Shown: one piece after another, positions 25,487 to 33,782 of the stretch
Numbering within the stretch: the stretch's first letter is position 1
How the letters are laid out: every line of letters starts with the position of its first letter
DNA from: Actinomyces sp. ICM47
GTDB taxonomy: Bacteria > Actinomycetota > Actinomycetes > Actinomycetales > Actinomycetaceae
Direction of reading: 5' to 3'
Assembly: GCF_000278725.1 (NCBI RefSeq)
Contig: NZ_ALCA01000125.1
Coordinates: 4,673-68,672 of the forward strand
Length of the DNA: 64,000 nucleotides
The notes under the pieces: generated by a model
Seen by the model: only the letters and a program-made list of their open reading frames with translations
What the model was told of the DNA's origin: nothing
The model's database searches: none
Program-made: the position numbers and the translations under genes

Positions 25487-25502
25487 TAGAACATCTGTTC
25501 GA
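25487..25502. promoter_or_regulatory. LexA/SOS box for imuA'-imuB
   Basis: The sequence tagaacatctgttcga differs from the palindromic TCGAAC-N4-GTTCGA by one base in the left half. It ends 24 bases upstream of the imuA' GTG. A TATATG element at 25483-25488 on the minus strand could be the -10. The divergent PEBP gene starts 95 bases away on the other side. Confidence 0.85.
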
Positions 25503-25597
25503 TATGGGAAGTGTAGAACCCCGCTCACACACCTGCGTCCCGAGCGCACGTTCCCCATCTCATACGCAACAATGGAGAGGAGAGAAAAGGAGCACAC

Positions 25598-26125
25598 ATG
25601 AACATCGATACTCGCCCCCCAGCACCCGCCCCCTTCGAGGGAATCGATCTGCCCAGCTTCACCCTAACCTCGTCCACCCTTACCGACGGCACACCGATGC
25701 CGGAGGCGGCCACCGCGCGCGGAGGCTCGCTCTCCCCCGACCTGGCGTGGGAGGGGTTCCCGGAGGGCACGGCAAGCTTCATGCTGACCTGCTTCGACCC
25801 AGACGCCCCGATCCCCTCGGGCTGGTGGCATTGGGCGATCCTGGATATCCCCGCATCGATGACGCACCTGGACGAGGGTGCCGGCGCATCCGACCTAACC
25901 CTCGACGGTCCCGCATTCCACCTGCGCGGTGATGCGGGCGAGGCCTCCTATTTCGGTGCCGCGCCGCCCGCCGGTGACCGCCCACACCGCTACATTTTCA
26001 CGGTGCACGCCCTCGACGTGGACACCCTGGGCCTCGATGACGACGCGACCCCCGCCATGGCCTCGTTCGCGGCGCTCGAGCACACGATTGCGCGCGCCAC
26101 CCTGACCGTCACACACCAGGCCTGA
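25598..26125 (+). CDS. YbhB/YbcL-type phosphatidylethanolamine-binding (PEBP) family protein
   Basis: A 175-residue PEBP/Raf-kinase-inhibitor-like protein. The start ATG at 25598 follows AAAAGGAG. Family motifs are GGSLSPDLAWEGFPEG, LTCFDPDAPIPSGWWHWAILDIP (DPDAP and the ligand-pocket HW), the closing GPAPPxGDRPHRY-type segment written GAAPPAGDRPHRYIF, and VHALDV. Bacterial members bind anionic small ligands; their biological role is poorly known. No signal peptide is seen. trmL follows four bases after the stop, so the two form an operon. Confidence 0.9.
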   Translation: MNIDTRPPAPAPFEGIDLPSFTLTSSTLTDGTPMPEAATARGGSLSPDLAWEGFPEGTASFMLTCFDPDAPIPSGWWHWAILDIPASMTHLDEGAGASDLTLDGPAFHLRGDAGEASYFGAAPPAGDRPHRYIFTVHALDVDTLGLDDDATPAMASFAALEHTIARATLTVTHQA

Positions 26126-26129
26126 GAAC

Positions 26130-26591
26130 ATGCTGCACATCATTTTCTGGGAGCCGGAGATCCCCGGTAACACGGGTGCGGCAATCCGCCTGTCGGCCTG
26201 CACGGGGTCCATGCTGCACCTCGTGAAGCCGCTGGGCTTCGACATGGACGATGCGAAGCTGCGCCGTGCGGGGCTGGATTACCACGACCTCGCGCACGTC
26301 ATGGTGCATGAATCCCTGGACGACGCGCTCGCGCAGGTTCCGGGACGCGTGTGGGCGTTGACGGGGCATGCGAGCGCCATGTATTCGGACGTGTCCTACG
26401 CGGATGGCGACGGCCTGCTATTTGGGCGCGAATCGGTGGGCCTGTCCGAGGAGGCGATGAGCCACCCGCGCGTAGAGAAACGCATTCGCATCCACATGCG
26501 CGAGGGCGTGCGTTCACTCAACTTGGCCAATTCAGCATCGATCGTCCTGTACGAGGCGTGGCGTCAGCTGGGCTTCCCGGGCGGCGTCTAG
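26130..26591 (+). CDS. trmL: tRNA (cytidine/uridine-34-2'-O)-methyltransferase TrmL
   Basis: A 153-residue SPOUT methyltransferase that 2'-O-methylates the wobble base of certain tRNA-Leu species. It begins MLHIIFWEPEIPGNTGAAIR, with the family N-P-x-NxG-type motif IPGNTGA. The knot region is visible as GLLFGRESVGLSEEA and the C-terminal IRIHMREGVRSLNLANSASIVLYEAWRQ, which binds SAM. The length matches minimal TrmL proteins. It lies four bases after the PEBP gene and is followed by a hairpin terminator. Confidence 0.93.
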   Translation: MLHIIFWEPEIPGNTGAAIRLSACTGSMLHLVKPLGFDMDDAKLRRAGLDYHDLAHVMVHESLDDALAQVPGRVWALTGHASAMYSDVSYADGDGLLFGRESVGLSEEAMSHPRVEKRIRIHMREGVRSLNLANSASIVLYEAWRQLGFPGGV

Positions 26592-26621
26592 CCGCTGGCA
26601 GACAAGAAACCGCAGACAGGA

Positions 26622-26657
26622 ACGAGGCCCGGGTCGGATTACTCCGCCGGGCCTCGT
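26622..26657. terminator. Hairpin terminator after trmL
   Basis: Arms acgaggcccgg and ccgggcctcgt (eleven perfect pairs) around a fourteen-base loop. It lies between trmL on the plus strand and the end of the membrane-protein gene on the minus strand, so it can serve both directions. Confidence 0.75.
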
Positions 26658-26689
26658 GACGCGCGATCACCTCAGGGACGAGACTGTGG

Positions 26690-27181
26690 TCAGTGCCCCT
26701 TCCACGGCGAACTCGAGCGCTCAACCTGTTCGGCGAGCGACACGATCCTGCGCGGATTCGAACGCCACATCCACACGACCCCAATAAGGGAGACGAGTAA
26801 CGGCAGATAGTAGAAGTCCGCGCCCATGCCGGTCCACGCCGAGCGCGCAACGTTGAGTTCGTCCAAGCCGAGGGAAGCAACCCACAGGATGATCGGCACG
26901 GCGATCGACAGACCGATGGTCACCCAGCCGACCTGTCGCATGCGCTTGCCATTGTGGGTCAGGGCCGTCGCGGCGACGAGGTAGTCGACGCCCGCCAGGA
27001 GTGCAACGATCTGCGGACCCCAAGGCTTGCCCTGCCCATGGAAGAGATCGACGATAGCCGTTACAAAAATCCAGGCCCCCAGGAGCCAAAACAACGCAAT
27101 GATAATGCGCCCAAGCCCCAGGGAGGGAGGGCGCTTATCGCGAGCGTCGCCAACATCAGGAGTCGCGTCTTGTTCATGCAC
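26690..27181 (-). CDS. Small multi-pass membrane protein of unknown function
   Basis: A 163-residue protein with a polar N-terminus (residues 1-22) and about four hydrophobic segments: IIIALFWLLGAWIFVTAIV, IVALLAGVDYLVAATAL, VGWVTIGLSIAVPIILWVA and YYLPLLVSLIGVVWMW. The C-terminal 20 residues are charged. No family motif is recognised. It is transcribed alone, convergent to trmL and divergent from lpdA. A role in transport or envelope maintenance would be a guess. Confidence 0.7.
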   Translation of the reverse strand: MHEQDATPDVGDARDKRPPSLGLGRIIIALFWLLGAWIFVTAIVDLFHGQGKPWGPQIVALLAGVDYLVAATALTHNGKRMRQVGWVTIGLSIAVPIILWVASLGLDELNVARSAWTGMGADFYYLPLLVSLIGVVWMWRSNPRRIVSLAEQVERSSSPWKGH

Positions 27182-27393
27182 GCTTTGATCCTACCGATAG
27201 GTCCGTTGTGTCGCACCGCGTTCCGCATGATAACGCGAGGAATGCGATGCGTGTGGCCTGATGCACCAAGCCGCCCCACCGACCTGTGGGACAGCATCAC
27301 ACAAACGTGGGACAATGGGCCTATATGGACCGTGAGGCCCGTCATGAAAACAACCATCTGAGCATTAAGCTCATCAACGAGGAGTTATCTACC

Positions 27394-28767
27394 TTGAGCG
27401 AATCGACCTACGACATTGTCATTCTGGGGGCGGGTTCCGGCGGCTATGCGACTGCCCTGCGCGCGGCACAGCTCGGCATGACAGTCGCCCTTATCGACGG
27501 CGATAAGGTGGGCGGCACCTGTCTGCACCGCGGTTGCATCCCGACGAAGGCGTACCTGCATGCCGCCGAGACGGCTGAGGCCGTGCGCGAGTCCGCGAAG
27601 TTCGGCGTCAACTCCACCTTCAACGGTATCGAAATGGCCCAGGTCGGCAAGTACCGTGACTCGGTCATTGCTGGCCTCTACAAGGGCCTGCAGGGGCTTC
27701 TCAAGTCCCGCAAGGTTGAACTCATCTCCGGCTGGGGTCGCCTCGCTGACGCCAACACCGTCGAGGTGGGCGGCCAGCGCATCACCGGCCGCAACATCGT
27801 CCTGGCCACCGGCTCCTACTCGCGTTCGATCCCCGGCCTCGAGATCGGTGGCCGCGTGATCTCCTCCGATCAGGCGCTCCAGATGGACTGGGTTCCCTCC
27901 TCTGTCGTGATCCTCGGCGGCGGCGTCATCGGCCTCGAGTTTGCCTCCGTGTGGCGTAGCTTCGGTGCCGAGGTCACGATCATCGAAGCCCTGCCCCACC
28001 TCGCCAACAACGAGGACGAGGCCATCTCCAAGCAGCTCGAGCGCGCCTACCGCAAGCGCGGCATCAAGTTCCACACGAAGACCCGTTTTGCCTCCGCGAC
28101 ACAGTCCGATCAGGGCGTACACGTGACCACCGAGGACGGCAAGGCGTTCGACGCCGACGTTCTCCTGGTCGCCGTTGGCCGCGGCCCCGTCACCGAAGGC
28201 CTGGGCTACGAGCAAGTCGGCATCACGTTGGATCGCGGCTTTGTCATCACGAACGATCGTCTGCACACCGGCGTGGGCAACATCTACGCGGTTGGCGACA
28301 TCGTCCCCGGCCTCCAGCTGGCCCACCGTGGCTTCATGCAGGGCATCTTCGTCGCCGAAGAGATCGCCGGCCTGAACCCGACGATGCAGGCCGACATCAA
28401 CATCCCGCGCGTGACCTTCTGCGAACCTGAAATTGCCTCGGTCGGCATGACGGAGAAGCAGGCCCGCGAGAAGTACGGCGATCAGGTGCGCACGGTCGAG
28501 TACAACCTCGCCGGCAACGGAAAGTCGTCTATCCTGGCAACGTCGGGTCTCATCAAGCTGGTCTCGGTTGAGGGCGGTCCGATCGTGGGCTTCCACGGCA
28601 TCGGCGCGCGCATCGGGGAGCAGATTGGTGAGGGCGAACTCATGGTGAACTGGGAGGCGTACCCCTCGGACGTCGCGTCCCTGATCCACGCGCACCCGAG
28701 CCAGAACGAGTCGCTCGGCGAGGCAGCTATGGCGCTGGCCGGCAAGCCCCTTCACGTCCACAACTGA
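27394..28767 (+). CDS. lpdA: Dihydrolipoyl dehydrogenase (E3)
   Basis: FAD-dependent E3 that reoxidises lipoyl groups of 2-oxoacid dehydrogenase complexes with NAD+. The start is the TTG at 27394, preceded by GAGGAG; from it the protein has 457 residues and begins LSESTYDIVILGAGSGG. An upstream in-frame ATG would add an unrelated 36-residue leader. The FAD fold is followed by the redox disulfide in GGTCLHRGCIPTKA (CxxxxC). The NAD fold is VVILGGGVIGLEFASVW, and the C-terminal catalytic His-Glu lies in HAHPSQNESLGEA. The E2 gene follows 25 bases later; no E1 gene is in the window. Confidence 0.96.
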   Translation: MSESTYDIVILGAGSGGYATALRAAQLGMTVALIDGDKVGGTCLHRGCIPTKAYLHAAETAEAVRESAKFGVNSTFNGIEMAQVGKYRDSVIAGLYKGLQGLLKSRKVELISGWGRLADANTVEVGGQRITGRNIVLATGSYSRSIPGLEIGGRVISSDQALQMDWVPSSVVILGGGVIGLEFASVWRSFGAEVTIIEALPHLANNEDEAISKQLERAYRKRGIKFHTKTRFASATQSDQGVHVTTEDGKAFDADVLLVAVGRGPVTEGLGYEQVGITLDRGFVITNDRLHTGVGNIYAVGDIVPGLQLAHRGFMQGIFVAEEIAGLNPTMQADINIPRVTFCEPEIASVGMTEKQAREKYGDQVRTVEYNLAGNGKSSILATSGLIKLVSVEGGPIVGFHGIGARIGEQIGEGELMVNWEAYPSDVASLIHAHPSQNESLGEAAMALAGKPLHVHN

Positions 28768-28792
28768 TACAGCTTTTATTAGGAGAACACAC

Positions 28793-30484
28793 ATGGCAAC
28801 GTCAGTGACTATGCCCGCTCTGGGCGAGTCCGTCACCGAGGGCACCGTTACGACGTGGCTCAAGCAGGTCGGCGATACCGTCGAACTCGACGAGCCCATC
28901 GTTGAGGTGTCCACCGACAAGGTTGACTCCGAGGTTCCTTCCCCCGTCGCCGGCGTCCTCCTCGAGATCCTGGTTCCCGAGGATGAGACCGTCGAGGTCG
29001 GCACCGAGATCGCGCGCATTGGCGACGCGTCCGAGGCCTCGGCCCCCGCTGCTGCTCCTGCCGCCGCCCCGGCAGCTCCCGCTCCGGCGGCTCCCGTGGC
29101 AGCTGCTCCGGCTACTCCTGCCACCGCGCCCGCTCAGGGCACCGAGGTACGCATGCCCGCTCTGGGCGAGTCCGTCACCGAGGGCACCGTCACCACGTGG
29201 CTGAAGGCCGTGGGCGACGCCATCGATGCCGACGAGCCGCTGCTTGAGGTCTCCACCGACAAGGTGGATTCCGAGGTCCCTGCTCCCGTCGCAGGTTTCC
29301 TCGCGGAGATCCGCGTGCCCGAGGACGAGACCGTCGAGGTCGGCACGGTCGTCGCGATTATCTCCGAGACTGCTCCATCAGCGGCCCCTGCAGCCCCTGC
29401 CGTTGCCGCCGCGCCTGTCGCTCCGGCTGCTCCTGCCGCCCCGGCCGCTCCGGCTGCTCCGGCTGCGCCTGCCGCCCCCGTCGATCCGTTCCCGAACGCG
29501 TCGACTCTGGCTGCCGCCGCAACTGGCGCTCCCGTCGTTGCGACGCCGGCCACCGCAACCGGCAGCGTCTACGTGACACCGATCGTGCGTAAGCTTGCCC
29601 GCGACCTCGGCGTTGACCTGGCCACTGTGTCGGGCACCGGCGTCGGTGGCCGCGTGCGCCGCGAGGATGTTGAGGCCGCCGCCGCAGCCGCTCGTGCCGC
29701 TGCTGCCACGCCTGCTCCGGCTCCGGCTCCCGCCGCAAAGGTCGAAGTTGTCCGCGAGCCCTCGCCGCTGCGTGGCACGACCGAGAAGATGTCGCGTCTG
29801 CGTCAGACGATCGCCCGCCGCATGGTGGAGTCGCTGCAGACCGCCGCCCAGCTGACCACTGTCATTGAGGTCGACGTCACCAAGGTTGCTGCGCTTCGCG
29901 CTCGCTCGAAGGACGCGTTCCTGGCCAAGCACGGCACGAAGCTCACCTTCCTGCCCTTCTTTGTGAAGGCCGCGACGGAGGCTCTGGCCTACCACCCGAA
30001 GATCAACGCGACCATCAACGACAAGGAGGTCACGTACTTCGATTACGAGCACGTGGGCATCGCTGTTGACACGCCGCGTGGCCTGCTCGTGCCCGTCATC
30101 AAGAATGCGGGCGAGAAGGACATCCCGGGTATCGCAGCGTCTATCAATGACCTGGCGGCGCGCACGCGCGACTCCAAGATCGGTCCCGACGAGCTGTCTG
30201 GCTCTACCTTCACGGTCACGAACACCGGTTCCGGCGGTGCCCTTTTCGACACGCCCGTCCTGAACATGCCCGAGACCGCGATCATGGGTGTCGGCACGAT
30301 CGTCAAGCGTCCCGTCGTGATGAAGGGTATCGACGGCGCAGACGTCATCGCGATCCGCTCGATGGTCTACCTGTCGCTGTCCTACGATCACCGCTTGGTT
30401 GACGGCGCAGATGCTTCTCGCTTCCTCATGGATGTGAAGAAGCGCCTCGAAGCCGGCGAGTTTGAGGCCGACCTGGCTCTCTAA
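28793..30484 (+). CDS. sucB: 2-oxoacid dehydrogenase E2 with two lipoyl domains (SucB/AceF-type)
   Basis: A 563-residue acyltransferase. Two lipoyl domains (about residues 5-77 and 119-191) each carry the lipoylated lysine in VSTDKVDSEVP. They are joined by Ala/Pro-rich linkers. The peripheral-subunit binding domain (PIVRKLARDLGVDLATVSGT) is near residue 265, and the catalytic domain ends with SYDHRLVDGAD containing the HxxxD motif. Actinobacterial proteins of this build are usually annotated SucB and serve the pyruvate and/or oxoglutarate complex, so the symbol is tentative. A ribosome-binding site AGGAG precedes the ATG. It forms an operon with lpdA. Confidence 0.92.
   Translation: MATSVTMPALGESVTEGTVTTWLKQVGDTVELDEPIVEVSTDKVDSEVPSPVAGVLLEILVPEDETVEVGTEIARIGDASEASAPAAAPAAAPAAPAPAAPVAAAPATPATAPAQGTEVRMPALGESVTEGTVTTWLKAVGDAIDADEPLLEVSTDKVDSEVPAPVAGFLAEIRVPEDETVEVGTVVAIISETAPSAAPAAPAVAAAPVAPAAPAAPAAPAAPAAPAAPVDPFPNASTLAAAATGAPVVATPATATGSVYVTPIVRKLARDLGVDLATVSGTGVGGRVRREDVEAAAAAARAAAATPAPAPAPAAKVEVVREPSPLRGTTEKMSRLRQTIARRMVESLQTAAQLTTVIEVDVTKVAALRARSKDAFLAKHGTKLTFLPFFVKAATEALAYHPKINATINDKEVTYFDYEHVGIAVDTPRGLLVPVIKNAGEKDIPGIAASINDLAARTRDSKIGPDELSGSTFTVTNTGSGGALFDTPVLNMPETAIMGVGTIVKRPVVMKGIDGADVIAIRSMVYLSLSYDHRLVDGADASRFLMDVKKRLEAGEFEADLAL
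28811..29364 (+). repeat. Tandem duplication encoding two lipoyl domains
   Basis: The DNA from 28811 and that from 29153 encode near-identical lipoyl domains offset by 342 bases. The first 18 codons of each unit encode the same protein sequence (MPALGESVTEGTVTTWLK). The units are separated by Ala/Pro-rich linker codons. This is an internal domain duplication within the E2 gene. Confidence 0.85.
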
Positions 30485-30495
30485 TCCGCCTGTCA

Positions 30496-30539
30496 ATGTG
30501 CTGATGGGGTGGGTCCGCGGACCCACCCCATCAGCACAT
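30496..30539. terminator. Long perfect-palindrome bidirectional terminator
   Basis: Two 22-base arms (atgtgctgatggggtgggtc... and its exact complement) abut with no spacer, giving a 44-base perfect inverted repeat. It lies between the stop of the E2 gene (plus) and the stop of the kinase-like gene (minus), where a shared terminator is expected. Confidence 0.8.
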
Positions 30540-30553
30540 GCACCACAATGCGT

Positions 30554-31885
30554 CTACTTGCCCGACTGCGTGGCATCCTCAGTCGACGCGTGTGTGAGCG
30601 TCGCGGAGACGACCTTGCCCGAGATCGGATCAACACGCACGTCCAGGTAGGTGGAATACGGCGCACCATACAGGTTGCAGCCACTGGCCGTGCACGTTTC
30701 GGCTTCCGATACGAGCAGGGTCACGCGCGCGTCTACAGCATCGGGTTCGCATGAGACGATGGCGACGTTCTGGACGCTTGACGACAGGGCGCGCACCTGC
30801 ACGCCGCCTGCGCGCATATCCTCGATGCGCTGAGCGTCTTCCGTGAGCAGTTCACCGCCGAGTACGGCATCAAGCGTTGACGCATCCCCGTCTTTCATCG
30901 CTTGGTCGCGCGCCTGGATCGCTGAATTGATGAGGTCGGCGGCAGCCGTGGGATCGCAGAGTCCGACTGGCGTGTCTTCGGTCGGCGTCGTGGCAGGTGG
31001 CACCTGCGAAGGCTGCGACATTCGCGCGGATGTCCAAGCCCCGTACACGGCAACCGTCGCTCCCAAGGCAACAATGACGGAGCACGTGACGATCAACGCG
31101 GCCAATCCTTTACGGTGAGGAGACCGAGAGCTGTCCGAGGATGCAGCGCCGCGCCGCATGTGCGACGCGCGCACCTCGTCCTCGGTGAGTGTGTCCTCAC
31201 GCAGGGCTGCCGCTCGTAGGTCGGCAATCACTCGTTCAGGGTCGATGGGTTCGCGCGCAATCACGTGCTCTACCGGGTCACAGACAAGCGGCGTTGCTCC
31301 CGATCCGACGGTCGCAGCCAGCTCGTCGAAGCCCAACTCAGCCAGGACCTCGTCCATCTGAAGGAGCGACGCGATGCGGCGCAGGCACTGCCGATCCCCC
31401 TCCATACCCGATGTCTCGAGGCTCCACCCGGGAGTTCCCGCTCCAGGCCCGATCTCATCGATCATGTCGATAATGACCGCTCGTCCTTGTGGCGTCACGA
31501 TGATGTTCGCGGGCGTCAGGTCTCCATGCACGATACCTGCGCCGTGCAGGGCGCTCATGCCGGCGGCGATCCCTTCGACAATCTGACGTCGCGTAGCCTT
31601 CGGACGTAGGTCGGCTGATCCAATCTCAACATCGAGTGGACGTCCGGGAACGAAGTCCTGAACGATGGCCCACCGCCCATCATCTGAGCGCACGACGTCA
31701 CGCAGGGCAACGACGTGCCGGGAGGAAACAGACGCCCACGCCTTCCACCGGTCGAGCAAACGCTCCCCATCGTCGGAGGAGCGCAGGGCAAGAAGCGCTT
31801 CACCGTCACTCGAACGCGTCCTCCACAGGGGGCCGCGCGCGCCGACGTGGAACACCTGACCGATCTCGTATCCGCCTATATTCAT
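30554..31885 (-). CDS. Degenerate membrane-spanning serine/threonine kinase-like protein
   Basis: A 443-residue single-pass membrane protein. Residues about 5-215 follow a Hanks-type kinase fold, but key residues differ. The VALK lysine strand reads LLALRSS (Lys to Arg), HRDLKPxN reads HGDLTPANI (Asp and Asn kept, Lys lost), and DFG reads DMI in VIIDMIDE. One transmembrane segment (LAALIVTCSVIVALGATVAVYGAW) lies near residue 265. The extracytoplasmic part of about 150 residues has cysteines (LCDPT, SCEPD, CTASGCN) and no PASTA repeats. It is probably a pseudokinase or weak kinase sensing something outside. The ATG at 31885 lacks an obvious ribosome-binding site. Confidence 0.75.
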   Translation of the reverse strand: MNIGGYEIGQVFHVGARGPLWRTRSSDGEALLALRSSDDGERLLDRWKAWASVSSRHVVALRDVVRSDDGRWAIVQDFVPGRPLDVEIGSADLRPKATRRQIVEGIAAGMSALHGAGIVHGDLTPANIIVTPQGRAVIIDMIDEIGPGAGTPGWSLETSGMEGDRQCLRRIASLLQMDEVLAELGFDELAATVGSGATPLVCDPVEHVIAREPIDPERVIADLRAAALREDTLTEDEVRASHMRRGAASSDSSRSPHRKGLAALIVTCSVIVALGATVAVYGAWTSARMSQPSQVPPATTPTEDTPVGLCDPTAAADLINSAIQARDQAMKDGDASTLDAVLGGELLTEDAQRIEDMRAGGVQVRALSSSVQNVAIVSCEPDAVDARVTLLVSEAETCTASGCNLYGAPYSTYLDVRVDPISGKVVSATLTHASTEDATQSGK

Positions 31886-31990
31886 GGTGATATTGTCTAA
31901 ATTCGCAGAATGTGATGCAACTCATCTCACATAGTGCCAGGTCGGACGCGTGGACTTTCTCAGGGTGTATGCACGTAGAATGGAGATGCT

Positions 31991-32686
31991 ATGAGTGAAA
32001 AGAATCCCCCCGCGAAGAGGCGCTTCTATCAGAACATCCTCGACGCATACCGACTGACCGCACGCACATATCCGGCACTCCCGTGGATGCTCCTGGGAAC
32101 CGCCGCACTCGTCATCGCCGCGTTCATGCTGTTGGCGTTCCTGACGAACACCTCCTGGATTGGCTGGCTCATTGTCGGCATCATGGGGTCCATCACCGCG
32201 GCACTTGCCCTTCTCAGCTTCCTGGCACGCCGCGCGCTGTACGCACAGGTCGAGGAAACCACCGGTGCCGTCAAGGTTGCACTCTCGCAGATTCAGCGCG
32301 GCTGGATTATCCCCGAGCAGCCCGTCGCTTTCACGCGCGAACAGGATCTTGTGTGGCGCATCGTCGGTCGCCCCGGCGTCGTTCTCATCTCTGAGGGTCC
32401 GGCCTCTCGTGTGCGCCCGCTGCTGTCCGCAGAGTCCAAGCGCATCACCAAGATCATGCGTAACGTTCCCGTCCACCAGATCCAGGTTGGCCGCGACGAG
32501 GGGCAGATTCCCCTCAAGGACCTGCAGAGCGCGCTGCGTAAGCTAAAGAATGTCCTCACGCCCGAGGAGGTCCCCCAGGTGTCAGCGCGCATCAATGCAC
32601 TACGTTCGGGCGAGCCGCCGATCCCTAAAGGCATCGATCCGCTGAGGGTCCGCGGCACGTCGAGGCGCGGACTGCGCGGCAACTGA
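31991..32686 (+). CDS. DUF4191 family membrane protein
   Basis: A 231-residue protein conserved in actinobacteria. Two adjacent transmembrane helices at about residues 32-53 and 57-78 (PALPWMLLGTAALVIAAFML, WIGWLIVGIMGSITAALALL) follow a basic N-terminus. The soluble C-terminal domain includes ALSQIQRGWIIPEQPV, VWRIVGRPGVVLISEGP and IMRNVPVHQIQVG. Its function is not established. In many relatives it lies beside lipoate synthesis genes or glnA; here those genes are absent, although lpdA and the lipoyl E2 are close by. A GGAG ribosome-binding site precedes the ATG, and a strong terminator follows. Confidence 0.85.
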   Translation: MSEKNPPAKRRFYQNILDAYRLTARTYPALPWMLLGTAALVIAAFMLLAFLTNTSWIGWLIVGIMGSITAALALLSFLARRALYAQVEETTGAVKVALSQIQRGWIIPEQPVAFTREQDLVWRIVGRPGVVLISEGPASRVRPLLSAESKRITKIMRNVPVHQIQVGRDEGQIPLKDLQSALRKLKNVLTPEEVPQVSARINALRSGEPPIPKGIDPLRVRGTSRRGLRGN

Positions 32687-32697
32687 GTCACACAGTC

Positions 32698-32730
32698 AAG
32701 TGGGCGAGCACTATGTGCTCGCCCACTTTT
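32698..32730 (+). terminator. Intrinsic terminator after the DUF4191 gene
   Basis: Arms aagtgggcgagca and tgctcgcccactt (thirteen perfect pairs) with a five-base loop, followed by TT. It starts 12 bases after the DUF4191 stop. Confidence 0.88.
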
Positions 32731-32759
32731 GCATCCAGGATGTGAGACCCGATGGACAT

Positions 32760-32770
32760 GCATAGTATGC
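32760..32770. promoter_or_regulatory. Palindromic operator candidate upstream of the first binding protein
   Basis: The sequence gcatagtatgc is a perfect 11-base palindrome (GCATA-N-TATGC) lying 60 bases upstream of the first substrate-binding protein start. A near-identical palindrome lies upstream of the second binding-protein gene. TTGCATAAA elements just downstream make the region AT-rich and promoter-like. The regulator is unknown. Confidence 0.5.
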
Positions 32771-32830
32771 GTCTGTTTGCATAAACAGTATCACTGACCG
32801 CCAGCAATACAGATACCAAGGAACATAACC

Positions 32831-33766
32831 ATGCACACAACGAAGATTCTCGCAGCCCTAACCATGGCGACGACGGCGGTCGCTCTCACCGCCTGCGCCG
32901 ACCCGATGACAAACTCGACAAGCGGCGCGCAGAGCAACGTCGCTGCCTCATCGAACACCACGGCCTACGATTTCTCCCAGATCCCCACCGACGCCGACAT
33001 CGCCGCGCTGGTTCCGGAGGATGTCAAGAAACGGGGAACACTGCGCAACGGCGCTTCGACGGGTTACGCTCCGGCCGAGTACATGGCCACCGACGGACAA
33101 ACCCCCGTCGGCTACGACATCGACATCAACAAGGCACTGGCCAAGGTGATGGGCCTCAAGGAGGGCAGCACGCATCACGCCGAATTCCCCACGATTATCC
33201 CCGCCCTTGGCACGAAGTTCGATGTCGGCCTCTCCTCCTTCACGATCACCTCGGAGCGAGAGCAACAGGTCAACATGGTCTCCTACCTGAATGTGGGATC
33301 CGCATGGGGCGTCGCGACCGGCAACCCGAAGAACTTCGACACCTCCAACCCCTGCGGCACGACCGTCGCCGTTCAAACAGGCACCGCACAGGAAACCTAT
33401 GCGGAAGAGCTGTCGAAGCAGTGCGAAGCTGACGGAAAGGAGAAGATCACCGTCATGCCACACGAGCTGCAGACCGATATTGCCACGAAGATCATCAGCG
33501 GCCAGTACGACGCCACCCTGGCCGATTCGACCGTGATTGGCTACACCGCTGCAGGTTCAGATGGCAAGATCGAACAACTCGGAGAGACGTTTGAATCCGC
33601 CCCCCAGGGGATCGCCATCAACAAGGATGACGCAGAGCTGACCGAGGCAGTCCAGAAGGCTATGCAGTACCTCATGGATAATGGCTACCTGAAGGATATC
33701 CTGGCTCACTACGGCGCAGACAGCGCGGCACTTACCACCGCCCAGCTCAATCCATCGGTCGGCTGA
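32831..33766 (+). CDS. Amino-acid ABC transporter substrate-binding lipoprotein (copy 1)
   Basis: A 311-residue family-3 solute-binding protein. The signal peptide ends in a lipobox LTAC with the acylated Cys near residue 22, so it is anchored to the outer face of the membrane. A low-complexity Ser/Thr/Ala linker follows. The binding fold shows GYDIDINKALAKVMGL, FDVGLSSFTITSERE, the hinge-lobe VQTGTAQETYAEEL and YDATLADSTVIGY. Two cysteines (NPCGTT and SKQCEAD) may form a disulfide. It is the first gene of the four-gene importer cluster and a close paralogue of the next gene. The substrate is presumably a polar amino acid. Confidence 0.9.
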   Translation: MHTTKILAALTMATTAVALTACADPMTNSTSGAQSNVAASSNTTAYDFSQIPTDADIAALVPEDVKKRGTLRNGASTGYAPAEYMATDGQTPVGYDIDINKALAKVMGLKEGSTHHAEFPTIIPALGTKFDVGLSSFTITSEREQQVNMVSYLNVGSAWGVATGNPKNFDTSNPCGTTVAVQTGTAQETYAEELSKQCEADGKEKITVMPHELQTDIATKIISGQYDATLADSTVIGYTAAGSDGKIEQLGETFESAPQGIAINKDDAELTEAVQKAMQYLMDNGYLKDILAHYGADSAALTTAQLNPSVG

Positions 33767-33782
33767 CGACGTGACACTCAAC

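Noticed and set aside
27280-27320. Direct repeat gtgggac before lpdA as an operator
   Set aside because: Two short copies (around 27290 and 27309) are too brief and have no partner elsewhere; probably chance.
27385-29124. A 579-codon minus-strand frame opposite lpdA and the E2 gene
   Set aside because: Repetitive Ala/Gly/Asp composition that mirrors the lipoyl linker codons; opposite to well-identified genes.
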